A DNA stretch of 64,000 nt from Micromussa lordhowensis (Eukaryota; Cnidaria; Anthozoa; Scleractinia; Lobophylliidae), in the NCBI GenBank assembly GCA_964020085.1, contig OZ026601.1, forward strand, positions 18,396,930-18,460,929. The letters are read 5' to 3'. Position 1 is the first letter of the stretch; each line of letters opens with the position of its first letter. The notes under the pieces were generated by a model, which was not told the origin of the DNA, made no database searches, and saw only the letters and a list, made by a program, of their open reading frames with translations. This document shows, one piece after another, positions 1 through 11,879 of this stretch. Both the position numbers and the translations under genes were made by a program.

Positions 1-233
1 GTTTTTAATTTTTAGTTTTGCATATCTAGATTTAAAATACTCTTAAATTTTTAGCTTTTCTATTTTTGTAATTTAATTATTATTATTATCCTATGAGTGT
101 AATTAGTAATTTAATTCTTAATTTAATTTTTATTTCACAAGTGTAATTAGTAATTTAATTCTTAACTTAGGATAGAAGGCCACTAGTTTGTCAGTGTTAA
201 ACTGTTATGTGTTACCCTCTTTAAATAAAGTTG

Positions 234-272
<39 letters not shown>

Positions 273-285
273 TTAAAAAGATTTC
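1..285 (+). repeat. Retroelement 3' tail with (TAC)n
   Basis: AT-rich sequence ends in TTTAAATAAAGTTGC followed by about thirteen TAC/ACT triplets (about 230-272). An AATAAA next to a short simple-repeat tail is typical of the 3' end of CR1/L2-like non-LTR retrotransposons. No reverse transcriptase coding sequence precedes it in the window, so this is either a 5'-truncated copy or the tail of an element that starts outside. Orientation is inferred from the tail. Confidence 0.45.
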
Positions 286-289
286 TGTT

Positions 290-3200
290 TGTCAGTGAAA
301 CCTTGAATCTCTGAAAGTTGACTTTGAACTGCAGTCAGCTCCTTTTTGAGTTCCTCACACTTTTCTTTTTCAACCCTGTACAGTTGTTGTACCTCTTCCA
401 CATCAATATAATTTGTTAGCCGTTTTTTTTTTGTTTTTCTGCAATATTTAATAAAGACAATATTCAGTTTTGAGGTTTTAGAAAGCTGTGGTGGAATTAT
501 TGTAAAATGGGCTTAATACATTTCTCATGTTAAAGTTACCTTTCGTCTTTCAGTGACAGGCAATCCAGGTTGCTTATAACAAGATGCTCGGCATTTGTAG
601 CGCCATTTCGAGCCTGGGCGGTATTTCTTGGTTTTCCCTCCTTGTTTGTCAATGTAGTGGTACAGTCCCCTCGGTATTGTTGTTAATTTTGGACTGTGTG
701 TTTCTAACAAAGTAGACGAGCATCGGTTGTCAGATCTCCAGTGCTTCAAACAAACTTTTGTGCGAGGTGGTGTACCCGCGATTTTACCTTCTCTTTGATC
801 GGATAGGAGCCTATGTCCCTACTTACCGGCACGGAACCCGATAGTGTAATAAGTGTTCCATGATTGCTGATAGTGTTTTCTCCTATGAACCAGACTATGT
901 TCCACCAGTAAAGTAAGTGTAGTGCCTATTTTCGTCTAATTTTCTTTTTGCAATAATGAGATAATGTACATATAATTTATTAAAGCATTAATATTTGATG
1001 CCCCAGAAAATGAAATACCAGACCCACACAGTCCACACACACAAAATACGCTGGAGCCATTTTTTGTTTGTTTATTTGCCAATTCGGCCCACCAAAAATA
1101 TACTGCATATTTGCTACTTTCTTATCACAAAATCGTTTCGAACTTTACCAAAATAAGTTTATCATGTAGTGCTTGTTACATTTCAGAGAAACACTAAACC
1201 ATCAACCTCCTCTGCGGACAGTATTCAATTGTTTGATAGCACCCAGGTACATGGGCAGTCAACTTGAGAAAACACTGCAAAATAAGGAAATAACATTTTC
1301 AGGTATACATGTACAAGCTTCCACAATTTTTTTCCTGTAGTGTAAAGTACACTGTTGTATAATGTATACTGATTAAAACTAAATAACTCTGATGAGGCAC
1401 TGCAACAAGAGTGAATATGCAGGTATCACAGATGAGTAATTAATTACATGTGTACTTTAAAATACAGTTATTTCTCTGTTTACACATTCCCTTCACATCA
1501 TCCTTCACTGCATTAATTAATGTTTTAAAAAAGAGTTAAAAATAATTAGAAATGGTTCTTCCATTTGATTAAGTGTTTACTCGCATATAAATGTAGTGAA
1601 AAAGCTTTTTTAAAATACCCGTTATGGAATATATTTTGTAGACCTTACCTTTGACCAGTTGGTGGCTCAGTGCTCAGACTTCTTTGTTCAATTACTATGA
1701 AGGAATACCTCTAAGTACCACTCTATGATCCAGCTGTGATGAGGGACTTTTGTGAAAAGAATGCTCCTGGGCTTTTCAATCTTGTACTGAAGTCAATCAC
1801 AAGAGATGACAACAAAGTTTTTCCTGATAGGGAGTTCCTGCAAAGGCAAAGAACAGTTTCACTGTTCCACATTCTATCATACTTCAGGTCTGTAACTTAC
1901 AATTTAATTAATTTGGCTTGTTCATAAACAGGTGCAGAAATGTTAATAGAGTATGTAAAGTAAGAATTTCTATTTAGCCACTTGATATACTGTGTAGTGT
2001 TATGAATTAATTAAAATTACGGGTCGCAGAAGACATGCCAAAAGGACAATGATCTGTACTCATCACTTGTTTGATTATCATAACAGGGATTGTCTCCTGG
2101 ACCAGTGCTAAGCTTCTCAGTTAATCCCAGAACAGTCTAGAACATGAAGACAGACATGGCCAAGACCCACAATGATAATGTTACTAAACAACTACAACAT
2201 GTTAATGCTGTATGTACATGCACAAGACACAACATTGATATCAGTACATGTACATGCACAGACACACCTAGACAGCAGACATGTTCTAACTGACCTGCAA
2301 AAAAACAAGATTGCACACGCTAGACATACATCCACATACACTGTATCCAAGCAATAAAGAGAACAGCTCAGCTCACATGGAAAAGTCAAAGTAAACATCA
2401 GGGGGGAAAACAATATGTGCCCTGGAGGAGCAGACAGTTCTGCTCAGTATTACTACACATCAACAAAGGTTTTAAAGACATGAGAAATCACTTCATCGAT
2501 CAGCTTCCAGCGCAAATAAAAATCTAAATCCAGGAAATTTCCATAATTTGGTGCCAACTTTTAGGTTATAGACTTTTTTCATTATTATTTTATGTGATTG
2601 TCTTGCCATTAGAATATCATTGACTGGACTAGGTATATGCAGTCAACAGTGCCTTCATGGAGTAAAAAATTTTGTCCGTTAAGTCTTACGAGTAAACTTA
2701 CGAGTACATGGAGTTGCTAACCATAAGCTTAAATTTATGTTTTACGACAGTGTTTGTATTCATATTAATTTTTACAACTCGCTCAACAAAGGTGCCGTTT
2801 TGACTTCAAAACAAACTAAGATCGATCGTAGTACTCACCTCTAGAAGACTTGTCCAAACTCTCATGTTGCAGTCAATGTCCCCCAAACATCATTTCTCTC
2901 TCAAACGAAGCAAATTAAACGAGTGTCAGTCAAAGCGAACTGAACCCGTTGTGGCGGAATCGTGGCGGTTAAATCCAAAGCTCTAAAGATTTACTGCAGG
3001 TTTTCTTGTATTCCTTGGTACATGTTAACGAAAAAACTTCGATGTAAACTTCAAAAAGTTTAAATTGTCATTTTCCACATCATTAAAGGAATATATGTAT
3101 GTTTAGTTGCCAAAAGAATGGAAAATTTTCTTCTCTCGCAAGTTGTCGTCATTCCACTGAAAACGAAAGAACCACACATCACATTCGCGCCGAAAATTTG

Positions 3201-3540
3201 ATTTTGTGATGACATATCGCACATGCGCAGACGTTATTCAGCCCTGTTGTGTGTGAGTGTGTTTGTTTTGGTTGCGAAGCCGTGAACGGAAGTGGCGAAG
3301 CTGTGAGGGGATTGGTGAAGAGTCGAGTTGAATTCCCGCCTGCCCAAATTCATAGGGTTTTTTGAATTATGCGAGTAGTATATGTTCAGCAAAGTTAACC
3401 TCATCACTGCGTTCCCTTGCGTTCCGTGTGCGTTCCCTTTGGATTTCCTCAAGAAAGTGTGTTCCCTTTATTAATATGCATAACGGTCGAGTCAATGACG
3501 TCAGCTATTGTTACAACCTAGGGTTGCTGCATAATAATTT
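290..3540. other. Intergenic DNA, no gene recognised
   Basis: Long AT-rich stretch with only short open frames. The one frame with ordinary amino-acid composition is on the minus strand at 525-790. It is rich in Lys, Arg and Cys and ends near a possible splice donor (GAAAG/GTAACT), so it could be an isolated exon, but I recognise no domain in it. Nothing else here is supportable. Confidence 0.4.
525..790 (-). CDS. Possible isolated exon, unknown protein
   Basis: A minus-strand frame of about 85 residues runs from about 790 to a stop at 525. The product is basic (many Lys/Arg) with four cysteines and motifs such as CLKHWRSDNRC. A plausible splice donor, CGAAAG/GTAACT, lies at about 536-548 just before the stop, so the coding part might be an internal exon. 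I recognise no family and see no partner exons. It could equally be chance open sequence. Confidence 0.2.
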
Positions 3541-3632
3541 TTGTCTTCCTCCATACTAATGAAGTGCCTAGCTAGCTAGGTAAAATGCGTTCCTCCATAC
3601 TAATGAAGTGCCTTCCTCCATACTAATAAGCG
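3541..3632. repeat. Short tandem repeat, three copies of TTCCTCCATACTAAT
   Basis: The motif CTTCCTCCATACTAATGAAG occurs around 3,545, 3,590 and 3,613, the last copy ending AATAAGCG. Spacing is irregular, with a palindromic CTAGCTAGCTAG between the first two copies. No coding content. Confidence 0.6.
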
Positions 3633-3690
3633 TCGCTCTAAACAATGAAAACAATAAACTTGCCTAAACTCAACTGTTACTAGTAAACCC

Positions 3691-3955
3691 TGATTGACTC
3701 ATGAAAAATCTATCATGTGTTTAAAATAAAAGCGCCAATTTTGATGAAAGCGCTATCGTTCTTGTAATCGCTTTGCTGCGAAAGTTTATCTCTGAGACTT
3801 TTAGTTTATTCGAGACGTTAATCTTGACTGATTGACTCTTGAAAAATCTATTATCTGTTTAAAATAAAAGCGCGAATTTTAACGAAAGCGCTATCGTTCT
3901 TGTAATCGCTTTGCTGCGAAAGTTTATCTCCGAGACTTTCAGTTTATTCTTGTCG
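3691..3955. repeat. Tandem duplication, ~138-bp period, two copies
   Basis: The block beginning TGATTGACTCATGAAAAATC at 3,691 is repeated at 3,829 with about a dozen differences. Both copies carry GAAAGCGCTATCGTTCTTG and CTTTGCTGCGAAAGTTTATC. It is a simple local duplication in non-coding DNA. Confidence 0.75.
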
Positions 3956-4089
3956 AGTAAATAATATTTTTGAGCGGATAGCTTCCAAACATGCAAGTCA
4001 AAATGTTAATTGTGAAGATGTCTTGCTTGAGCGTAAAGGACATCGAAGCTATTATGTTTTTATCTGACTTTGGTGATGAGAGAAAATAT

Positions 4090-4160
4090 ATTCGGCTTAG
4101 CTAAGTGGTCGAGGTTTCCGCTCTGTTAGTCACGCACTGAACTCTACTTTCAACCCCAGA
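4090..4160 (+). repeat. Possible tRNA-derived SINE remnant
   Basis: The stretch TTAGCTAAGTGGTCGAGG resembles a pol III A box (tRNA-Ser/Leu-like) and is followed about 45 bases later by TTTCAACCCC, a degenerate B box. No tRNA fold could be drawn. Low confidence. Confidence 0.2.
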
Positions 4161-4444
4161 TTTGCATACAAACTCCAACAGAAAAAAACCCATGGGACAG
4201 CTCTACCATTGAAATGACAACAATAGAAGTTTGGACTGCTAATTAATTGTCAACCCGCGACAATAAATTGAACAACATGTTTTCTTGAAGATTACTCTAT
4301 TGCTTGTTAATAGTGAATACACACAGGTTTGAAATGAATACACCAAAATTAATACAACTACAACATGTTTATGAGTAAAGTATCAGGAAATGAATCGTCT
4401 TCACCGTATTGAGAGTACTTGTAAGGCGAGGTCCTGTGTAAACG

Positions 4445-5725
4445 TTAAGATCGTCTAGAGGGTCTCTTTGGTTCATCCAAGTAATTTACAAATTTGACAG
4501 ACTGGAGGCGTTTACGCTTTCTAAATGGTGACAGCGATTCAACTGTGGGAGGGGGTGTCAAAATTGAAGGAGGGAGGGAGGAATGTGAGATAGAGGAAGA
4601 GGTTGCCATGCTAGATAAGGCTTGTGGGGCTGTCACTTGGGTTGGTGTTTGAACTGGAGTCGCTGGTATGGTTTCTGGTGGTTCTTGATTGGGGTTTGGC
4701 ACTGTTGGTAGGCTGCCTGTCAGTACAGTCGTAGACATTTGGTTTGACTCTTTGGGTTGAGTGGATATTGTTGCTTCAGGTATTAACGATTTCAGCTGGT
4801 GTTTATATTTTAAAAACTTGTTTTGCAACTGCATGTACTGCTTCGCTTTTTGGTCCTCTCCAAGGTTTGTACGATACAGGAGATTATCCATATTATTCTG
4901 AATGCGTTGCATCTCCGAAATTGGCGGGGGCACCATGAGAGTTTGCTGTTTCAGATATCTTAGTAACTCCTGAGGGATATTTTCTTCTATCTCTACTTGA
5001 TTAAAGTTTTCTTCTCCAGGGAGCATGTTTGTTCTCAGCCTACAGTCATCTCCAGTGGTAGTTTTCAAATCGATCAAAAGATAACCTTCTTACAGCTTCT
5101 TGATATTGTTTTAGGAAGAAATCGGTATGCCCGGGATACATTTGTTTGGCTAGGGTCAAAACTTGTAGTTTATCACTTGGATTTTTGAACAACACCAAGT
5201 AATGACTGTTTAAGCTGATGCTTCGGTTGCCTTTGCCTTGATGGAACAGATTTTGCACAATGTAAATAACGCTCAGATTTCGGTGATGCGATCCTTTTGT
5301 AAACAGCTTCACGATCCGATCATCTTTTCCTGCTTCAATCATTTGGTCGTCAAAGAAAATTAAATTCTGTTTGTTAACACTTGCTCTAAAGCCGTTGGGA
5401 TTCCCTTGACAAATTCTATATTTGGTATGGCGACTAGCATTTCCATATAGGCGGGCTGCCACTTTGAGGAACAACACACTATCCTTTCGGGAGGAAGATT
5501 AATCATTCAGTAAGCCTGTCTTAGCAGCGATTGGACCCAGATCATCTTGCCTGATCCAGTCATCCTGGCCACCATGCAAGTGAACGGATGTTCAAACTGA
5601 AACCGCTGACACTTTTCTTGAGACATCGGTATGACTGGGGCAAAATTGGAATTACTGTGTTCGCTTTTCATATGTCTTTGCAAATTATCCTTTCTAGAAA
5701 AATCCTTTTGACAAACAGGACAGGA
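4445..5725 (-). pseudogene. Decayed A32-like packaging ATPase (Polinton/adintovirus type)
   Basis: Read on the minus strand, the region gives in order: a C2H2 finger (CPVCQKDF...HMKSEH, about 5,660-5,715); a Walker A-like ARMTGSGK followed by Met where Thr/Ser is expected (about 5,530-5,560); a stretch PPERIVCCSSKWQPAY; then LIFFDDQM (Walker B-like), LFTKGSHHRNLSVIYIVQNL and ISLNSHYLVLFKNP; and after a frame change near 5,070 the motif LLIDLK...RLRTN...PGE. This order is characteristic of the FtsK/HerA-type genome-packaging ATPase of Polintons and adintoviruses. The C-terminal 150 residues are Pro/Ser/Thr-rich and end in a basic tract. At least two frame changes (about 5,480 and 5,070) and the altered Walker A show it is dead. 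No capsid, polymerase or integrase gene of such an element lies nearby, so it is an isolated fragment. Confidence 0.7.
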
Positions 5726-5827
5726 CTAACTCATGTCAACTCACTCAAAGCCTAACGGAACTGACAAAATGAGTATAATGTTCCACATTTCTATAGGCTT
5801 CAACCACCACAGTTCTATTATTGTCCT

Positions 5828-5950
5828 CCACCCCCTCCTCCTCCTCAAGTCTACTGTTTTCCCTCCTCCTCCTCCTCCTCCTCCTCCGCCTGCTCCTCCT
5901 CCGCCTCCTCCTGCTCAATTCTTTATTGTTTTCCCTCCTCCTCCTCAATT
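5828..5950. repeat. Polypyrimidine (CTC)n microsatellite
   Basis: Imperfect runs of CTC/CTG triplets on the plus strand give long proline-, leucine- or arginine-only frames. These frames are simple-sequence artefacts. The run directly abuts the truncated left end of element copy 1. Confidence 0.85.
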
Positions 5951-6244
5951 CCTATACATTTCCCAAAATTTTATCATGGCGCATTTTGCTGCCTTTGAGC
6001 GAATTAAACTTCACCAGACTTTAAAGCCTCCTTCCACTTCACCTTAGCACTTGACATACGCTTTTGTGAGTTTTTCTTGAAGTCTTTAGCTCCTTTTTTA
6101 CTGATTTTAAGTGTTGTTGACTGTTCCGATATTTCAAAAAGGAACGTTCCTCGTTCCTTGTTTTTATGTTCCTATTGAGTATAAGAGGACCAACTTTTTT
6201 ACAAAGTAGGAACAAAACATTCACTCTGCTGTAAAAAAAAAACA

Positions 6245-6507
6245 TTTGGTTCCGAGTTCCTTTATGAGAGTGGAACACACTGTTCCCAAATTGGTCATTT
6301 AGGAATGTTTTGTTCCGAGTTCCTATCTATCAATGGAACACATTGTTCCTAAATTGGTAAATTAGGATTGTTTTGTTCCGAGTTCCTATCTGCCAATGGA
6401 ACACATTGTTCCCAAATTGGTCATTTAAGACTGTTTTGTTCCGAATTCCTCTCCGTGAATGGAACACATTGTTCCCAAATTGGTAAATTAGGACTGTTTT
6501 GTTCCAA
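6245..6507. repeat. 63-bp GGAAC iteron array, copy 1 (~4 units)
   Basis: Four units at 63-bp spacing carry GGAACACATTGTTCC or close variants (about 6,272, 6,335, 6,398, 6,461) and GTTCCGAGTTCC. The last unit is fused directly to recombinase codon ~76 (GTTCCAAGGATTCGCTAAAG), so the recombinase start and zinc finger were deleted together with the end of the array. Confidence 0.85.
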
Positions 6508-7953
6508 GGATTCGCTAAAGGTAGCAAGCAATTTTTTCACTAGAGGGCACAACTCAAGATCAAACAAGTAAGACCACAAAGCATGCTGTAAAGTTACTTC
6601 TCTCATTTTCATTATCTTGTGACATTGGCGAAGTATTCACGAAATGGTTGACTGGAAGTGGTGACAGTTACAAGAAAGATCGTGCAGCCCAACAAATAGT
6701 TACAAGATGCTTTAAGTTTCTTAGATTTTGTTGTGAAGACGAGGAAGAGTTGACTTTTGACGTGGTGGACTTTGGATTGTGTTCTCCAAATTTGTTGTTC
6801 AAGTTTATCGACTACTTACAAGACAAATGCAAGCTCGGCCATGGTGGGTGTTTGGGCTACATAGATGCTATTTCTGAAATGATCGACTTCAGAAAACTTC
6901 ATGGTGCATCAGAGGCTGTCTTTCAAAAGTTCTCTGCAAAAGAGCGCGAAAGACAGTCGCAAAGATGATGCGATTGCAGTGGACACAGGATTTACACATT
7001 GAGACACTGGAAGCAAGAGGCCACTGGGCAACAATGGCAGAGCTATTGGAAGTCGTGAAATTCCATCTGCCACGCTACGAAAACACCGTGAAGATTTGCA
7101 AATCGAGTCCAGCTCAAGTGAACCCCTCAGACTTGACATTTGCCATGAAATGTGACTTATCAATTTGACTTTTCAATTTTTGACGATTGACATGATTGCA
7201 GCAGCTAAGGAAAAGGGTGGATTCATTGATCAGAAAGCTTTCAAGACTGCTGGATAGGATGGATTTGATTCTTTGATTCTGACCGATGCAGACATGCAAG
7301 TGCTCAATGGTTACATCTCGTACATTAGACCTTTGCTTAAACCCCGGTGCAATTTCGTTCTCGTGAACAGAAATGGTGACCAACATGGTAAATTGGGCGA
7401 GATCATGAGCAAACTGGTGTTTGATGCAATTGGAAAGTACATCCATCCCATGCGCTATCGCCAAATCGTTGAAATGCATAGCCTCAATCAGCTTGGTAGC
7501 GAGGAGCAGAGGATTTTGTCAGAAGACCAAAAACACAGCTCTGCTGTTGCTAAAGTTCACTATCAGAAGCAACGATCCCGCGAAGTCGCTTTGAAGGGTC
7601 ACGGGTGCCTACAAAAACTTCAAGGTTCCAAGGGTTCAGAAGTGGCCGAGGAAGTCCACGCAAGACTCGGAGATTAGACGTCCGAGGCCGGGCGTTCAGT
7701 CGAAAGAGTGCAAAATATCAGCCCCTCTCCCGAAAAGGACGCCCTGCCTAAAAGAATCTTGTGCTCTCGCAAGAACATTCATCACGTTTTGAAATTTACA
7801 AAAGAAGAGGACGATTTTCTAAAGGAAGGGATAACTAAGCACGGGTTTGGACAGTGGACTGCTATTTTGAGAGATGACGATTTCCAATTTCAAGACAGAA
7901 GAACAGCGGACTCGCTAAAGAAAAGGGCTGGAATGAAAATGCCGCTCATTTAG
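6507..7953 (+). pseudogene. Tyrosine recombinase-Myb pseudogene, copy 1
   Basis: Homologous to the intact copy-4 protein from about residue 76 to the end. The start codon and C2H2 finger are gone. A deletion of about 16 bases near 6,940 shifts frame. Another deletion of about 40 bases near 7,155 removes the segment with the first catalytic Arg. TAG stops lie near 7,257 (TGGATAGGA) and 7,675 (GATTAGACG). The HPMR box (HxxR), KHS and the nucleophile segment VHYQ are still readable, as is the C-terminal Myb-like domain (FTKEEDDFLK...GFGQWTAIL...RTADSLKKR), which here ends in GMKMPLI. The gene is convergent with remnants of the helicase gene. Confidence 0.85.
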
Positions 7954-7959
7954 CTATAG

Positions 7960-8955
7960 CAATTCAACTGGAAAGAAACAACAAATGCACACCAACTAAA
8001 ATGTAGTGGAAACTGGACCATTTAATTATGAAAATTTGAACAACAGCTAGCTTGTTAACACACTGATGTACGGAATGCGTTTTATAGATGATTAAATTGT
8101 CAGATAAACTTGAATTTCTTGGACACAAAAACCTATTCTTGTAACTAGTTCTTATTGGTACACGTAGCATTCTGATTGCTTAATCCTATTTACTTAATGT
8201 GGGAAAGTGTCCCACCACCGGAGACAACCACTCTATATTACGGCCTATCTTACGAGAAAACAAAAATGCTTTTACTTTTGACTGGTAAAGTATTTAGTTA
8301 GAACGTTCTGGGATTTTTTGGGTACTCGTTGACTGTTGGATTGCCTTTTCCTCTTCTTCTTGTTGGTAGTGCTAGCTCGAAGTAGTCAATCAGAGAGTGC
8401 ACAGTCGCCAAAGCTTGAATGAGGTGTAGACGCACCGCTTGTGCTCGGAAGGGGAGTGATGAAAACGCTCTCTACCTCTACCGTTTCATGTGTGTCATTA
8501 CACTGCTGAGTGATGAAAATACTGCATTCCTCATCCGCCTCATGTGCATGTTGGTTTACTCCCTCTTTGTTGGAACTGAGAACAGGCCTAAGGTGAACAA
8601 GTGATCAGTAATTTTAGGTACTGAGAAAATTCAACGTTAGCGTACTTTGAAATTCCAGGCTAAAGAAAAGTTGATAAATGAGTGATGGTGAAATTGCAGC
8701 TCAGTAAATATATGTGAAATATGAAATAATGTAATTTTTTCCAGGTCCCACGCTCGAGTTACATTATTTCATATTTCATAACTAAAAGTTGTTGAATCTA
8801 ACCGTTCCAATTATCTTGGGCACTTATATGTTTACTGTAAAGCCTGTATTTGCTTTTTTGGTGTTTAATGCCTCGTAATAAGGTAGTAAAAGAGTTATTA
8901 CACTTTATCACTGATTAGTGTCACTTATGTCAAATTTACGATTTGAATAAAGTTG
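7960..8955. other. Non-coding insert replacing helicase exon; small inverted repeat
   Basis: This sits where the large helicase exon is found in copies 2-4. I see no helicase motifs and no other coding sequence. At 8,714-8,782 a short inverted repeat has arms ATGAAATATGAAATAATGTAA and its complement around a loop of about 27 bases. The origin of the sequence is unknown. Confidence 0.5.
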
Positions 8956-8959
8956 TTAC

Positions 8960-9578
8960 CTGATTTGCAAAGACATCCACGTTGCACTACAGGAGGGCCC
9001 GACGGATAACAAGAGGACTACACGGTGCTCCATTTGGCGTGGTCAGAGTGATCCAGTAACTCACACATGGACACAGCTTCTGATTGATGATTGTGGCATG
9101 ACTTGCAACCCATTCTTGGCTTGTTGAATTGCCGTATTGACTCGAATCCGGAAAATTGTTTGCATCGTCACTCCCCTCTTCTTCGGCATGCGCTTTTTTC
9201 CTGCTTTGTTCCTTCTTTAGACTTTTGGTGCTAATGGAGCTGAAAAAGAATGCGACATTCTTCATGCCTGCAAAATAGACGAAACAAGCTATTATTCACT
9301 GAATCTGCATCAATTTATTCCGCCCAAACAACGACAGAAAAGCTCGAAATTTAAAACAGCACACACATAAACAAACCTTTCAGAGCTTTATCATAGGCAT
9401 TTCTAGTTCGACACACGCCATTCCACCCACTTTCAAAACCCTCTTCCTGAACCTTGCAAGCACACTTTGCACTGATAATACTACATTTTCCCAAAACTAC
9501 CGGGCTCAAGTAACACAATGCAGCGCTTTTTATCGTCCTACTGTTTAGTTGACGGCATAGATAACGAGCCCTCTGCAT
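8960..9578 (-). pseudogene. SF3 helicase gene remnant, copy 1 (exons A and B only)
   Basis: Exon A is 9,377-9,578: a Met start, then CRQLN, a Cys-rich stretch KCSIISAKCACK, and splice donor AAAG/GTTTG. Exon B is 8,960-9,267: acceptor CCTGCAG-type at 9,268, an acidic Ser-rich segment, then SYWITLTTPNGAPCSP and donor ATCAG/GTAACA. Both align residue by residue with exons A and B of copy 4. Exon B has an in-frame TAG near 8,993 where copy 4 has Lys. The helicase exon that should follow is missing, so no helicase can be made. Confidence 0.75.
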
Positions 9579-9669
9579 CCTGGACGACAATGTAAGTCCT
9601 GAAACGTGTTTTGCTTTCATAGAGAGAGGACTTGTGAAGTTCTCGGGAATAATTATACCACACAAAATG

Positions 9670-10555
9670 CAATCAACAGAAGATGTAATTATTTGCTTTA
9701 AATGGCCAATTGAGACACCCTTTCAGTTCGCTGGTGCTCTCCTGTGAGTTTTCTACACGACTTTTCTCGCGATGTAATTTTCATGTCAATGCCATTTTTT
9801 GTCGCACCGGTCAGCTATCAACAGCTCTTTCACAGGAAACAATAAAGTAGGTAACGAAGCAACAGTGAGATTTTGAGTCAGCCCATTGTGATACACAATC
9901 AGTTTTCAGACTATTTACAGCTACTTTTGAGCACGAATTTTCTCATTCGTTACTTTCCCGAATTTAGGCTAATGACTCGTGCATTAATATTTGCACTGGT
10001 CAGCAATCAACAGGTGTTTTACTCCAAATAATAAACTATATTAACAACAAGCCACAATGATGGTAAATTCGTTGGAGAGGAATTTAGGAAATACTGTCTA
10101 CACGTGGTCCCAGTAGGGACTAACAACAACATCAACCAGAACTAATGGGGCAAGCAAAAAGAGTTGAGAAAATATCATATACAGCGGCGTGTTTTCATCG
10201 TGTATTTCACTATTATCAAGACTCGTGTTAAAGAAACGAACAAGAATAAATAAACTGAGACGGTTCTCAGCTTGATATTTGGGAAGGTAGATAAGTGATG
10301 TAAAAATGTCAGTGATTTTTTTAAGAAAGGTGTAACGTTTTTCAAGTCACCACAAATGTGGGATGTGATTCAATCAAAACAGTTGAAACTAGAATAAAGA
10401 AACCAGAGATAAGTAAAATCTTGTATTTCAAAGGCCAATCAGTAGAGGAGCAAAATGTTATGCTTACATTTTACAAGCAGATATAAAATTAATCTGAGCA
10501 TGTTCGCAAAATCCATGAAATCCAATCTTTCCGCTGTGATTAAAAGAAAGTTTCA
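9670..10555. other. Upstream/intergenic DNA right of copy 1
   Basis: AT-rich DNA without recognisable coding sequence. It holds what would be the 5' flank of the copy 1 helicase exon A. I see no further element motifs or repeats of note. Confidence 0.4.
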
Positions 10556-10645
10556 TCCCAACTGCCTCCCAGTACTGGAAGTTTCTGCTGGAGCTTTTTC
10601 CTATTAACGGCGGAAAGGACGGATTTTGCGGATTTGTTTTTAATT

Positions 10646-10675
10646 GCTCATGGATGTTACGTAACATCCATGAGC
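10646..10675. repeat. Perfect 30-bp palindrome
   Basis: GCTCATGGATGTTAC is followed at once by its exact reverse complement, with no spacer (centre ACGT between 10,660 and 10,661). Confidence 0.95.
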
Positions 10676-10697
10676 TTAGGAGGCAGTCGGATGGCAC

Positions 10698-10736
10698 TCG
10701 ATCACTCACTCACTCACTCACTCACTCACTCACTCG
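10698..10736. repeat. (CACT)n microsatellite
   Basis: About nine consecutive TCAC/CACT tetranucleotides follow the 30-bp palindrome by about 20 bases. Confidence 0.9.
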
Positions 10737-11879
10737 ATTCTGATTAATTTATTCATTAAACCGGATTAAATCGTTTCTCCCAACCCTCCCCTGCTTAGTA
10801 TGGTTCTTTTCCTAGGCACTTCGTGGTGTAGGTTCAGCAGGTTTTAGCGGGGTACTAGAAAGACGAATTTTTTGTCCGACAACATGGAGTTTGTACATAT
10901 GGCGGCTAACGCGGCACGAAGATGGTTTTTGGTTCAACTCGTGGAGTTGTAAAATTGAAATTTGTCAAGCTAAGCAGCAGTAGCTGTAACAAATGGACAT
11001 GGAAAGACAAGAAGCATAGCGCTCGTCAAAAACCCATGAGTAAATTTATATTGAAAGGTCAAGGTGTTTTTTCATTAGACGTAAACAAAATTCTCCGATT
11101 ACAAGTCACGCTAAACTCACGCTATGCAAAGAATGTAATCAGATACTCTTTTTTTTCCTATATTTGCTGAAGGGCAAGAGAGTCACGTTTCGCAGACAGT
11201 GTAAGTAACCGCGTTTTTTAAAGCTTTTGCGTGATCCGTGAAGAACCTGAAATATTAACCGATATTCGTGATTTTACCACACAACTCTACGTGATTTTGA
11301 GACACAAGTTCTCCGAATAGTTTCAGTGGTCTATCGAGAGTGCCTTAGCCATGCAATATGCAATACGGAGCCTTGATTTAGCCATTCGCGATTTTGCTTC
11401 CTACAAACACTGTTTTTAATGTAAGAACAGGTCCTTACTTTCTTATTTTCGTAATTCGGGAATCGAAATTTTTTTATCCGTGAACCGTGATCCTCTGTAT
11501 TTTAGGTTCGTGAACCGTGCCAGAGACTTCCCTGTACGACCCTCTTGATATCTAAAGCTTTTAATCGGACATTGTAAACAGACCACGAGAAGATGGTAAC
11601 TTGTTTTTTTGTTAGATTATTTTTTATCAGTGCTCGCCTGATGGGCCGCTTGGCACAAATGTAGACTTTGACTTCCACCGTCTGAGTTTCTATTTGCAGA
11701 ACGAGTGCTTGTGCCAAACGTCAGTTTCCCATGAAAATCACTTGATTTTCATGCGAATGACCGTGCAGGTGACATATATCTTCATACCAATAGTTTCGCT
11801 CAAAGACTCGTTTTGCCAAAGTGGCAAAAGTAAACTTGGCATTGGGCTATTCATCCATGAGCTGCTCAGAGAGCCTTTG

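Larger units (their letters stand above)
5951..9670 (+). mobile_element. YR-SF3 element, copy 1 (old, deleted)
   Basis: This copy starts inside the element's left end (CCTATACATTTCCCAAAATT), so the first bases seen in other copies (GGAACGGGGACATTT) are missing. It keeps the AGGAACGTTCCT palindrome (about 6,140), four degenerate 63-bp units, a broken recombinase gene and the first two exons of the helicase gene. The large helicase exon is absent. About 1 kb of unrelated sequence (7,960-8,950) lies in its place. Sequence divergence and many stops mark it as one of the oldest copies. The hairpin block at 10.56-12.14 kb may be its right-hand end. Confidence 0.8.

Noticed and set aside
4445..5725. 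A complete Polinton or adintovirus around the ATPase
   Set aside because: No capsid, protease, polymerase or integrase motifs were found within the flanking several kilobases on either strand.
5733..6047. Proline-rich protein on plus strand and Arg-rich protein on minus strand
   Set aside because: Both come from the (CTC)n microsatellite.
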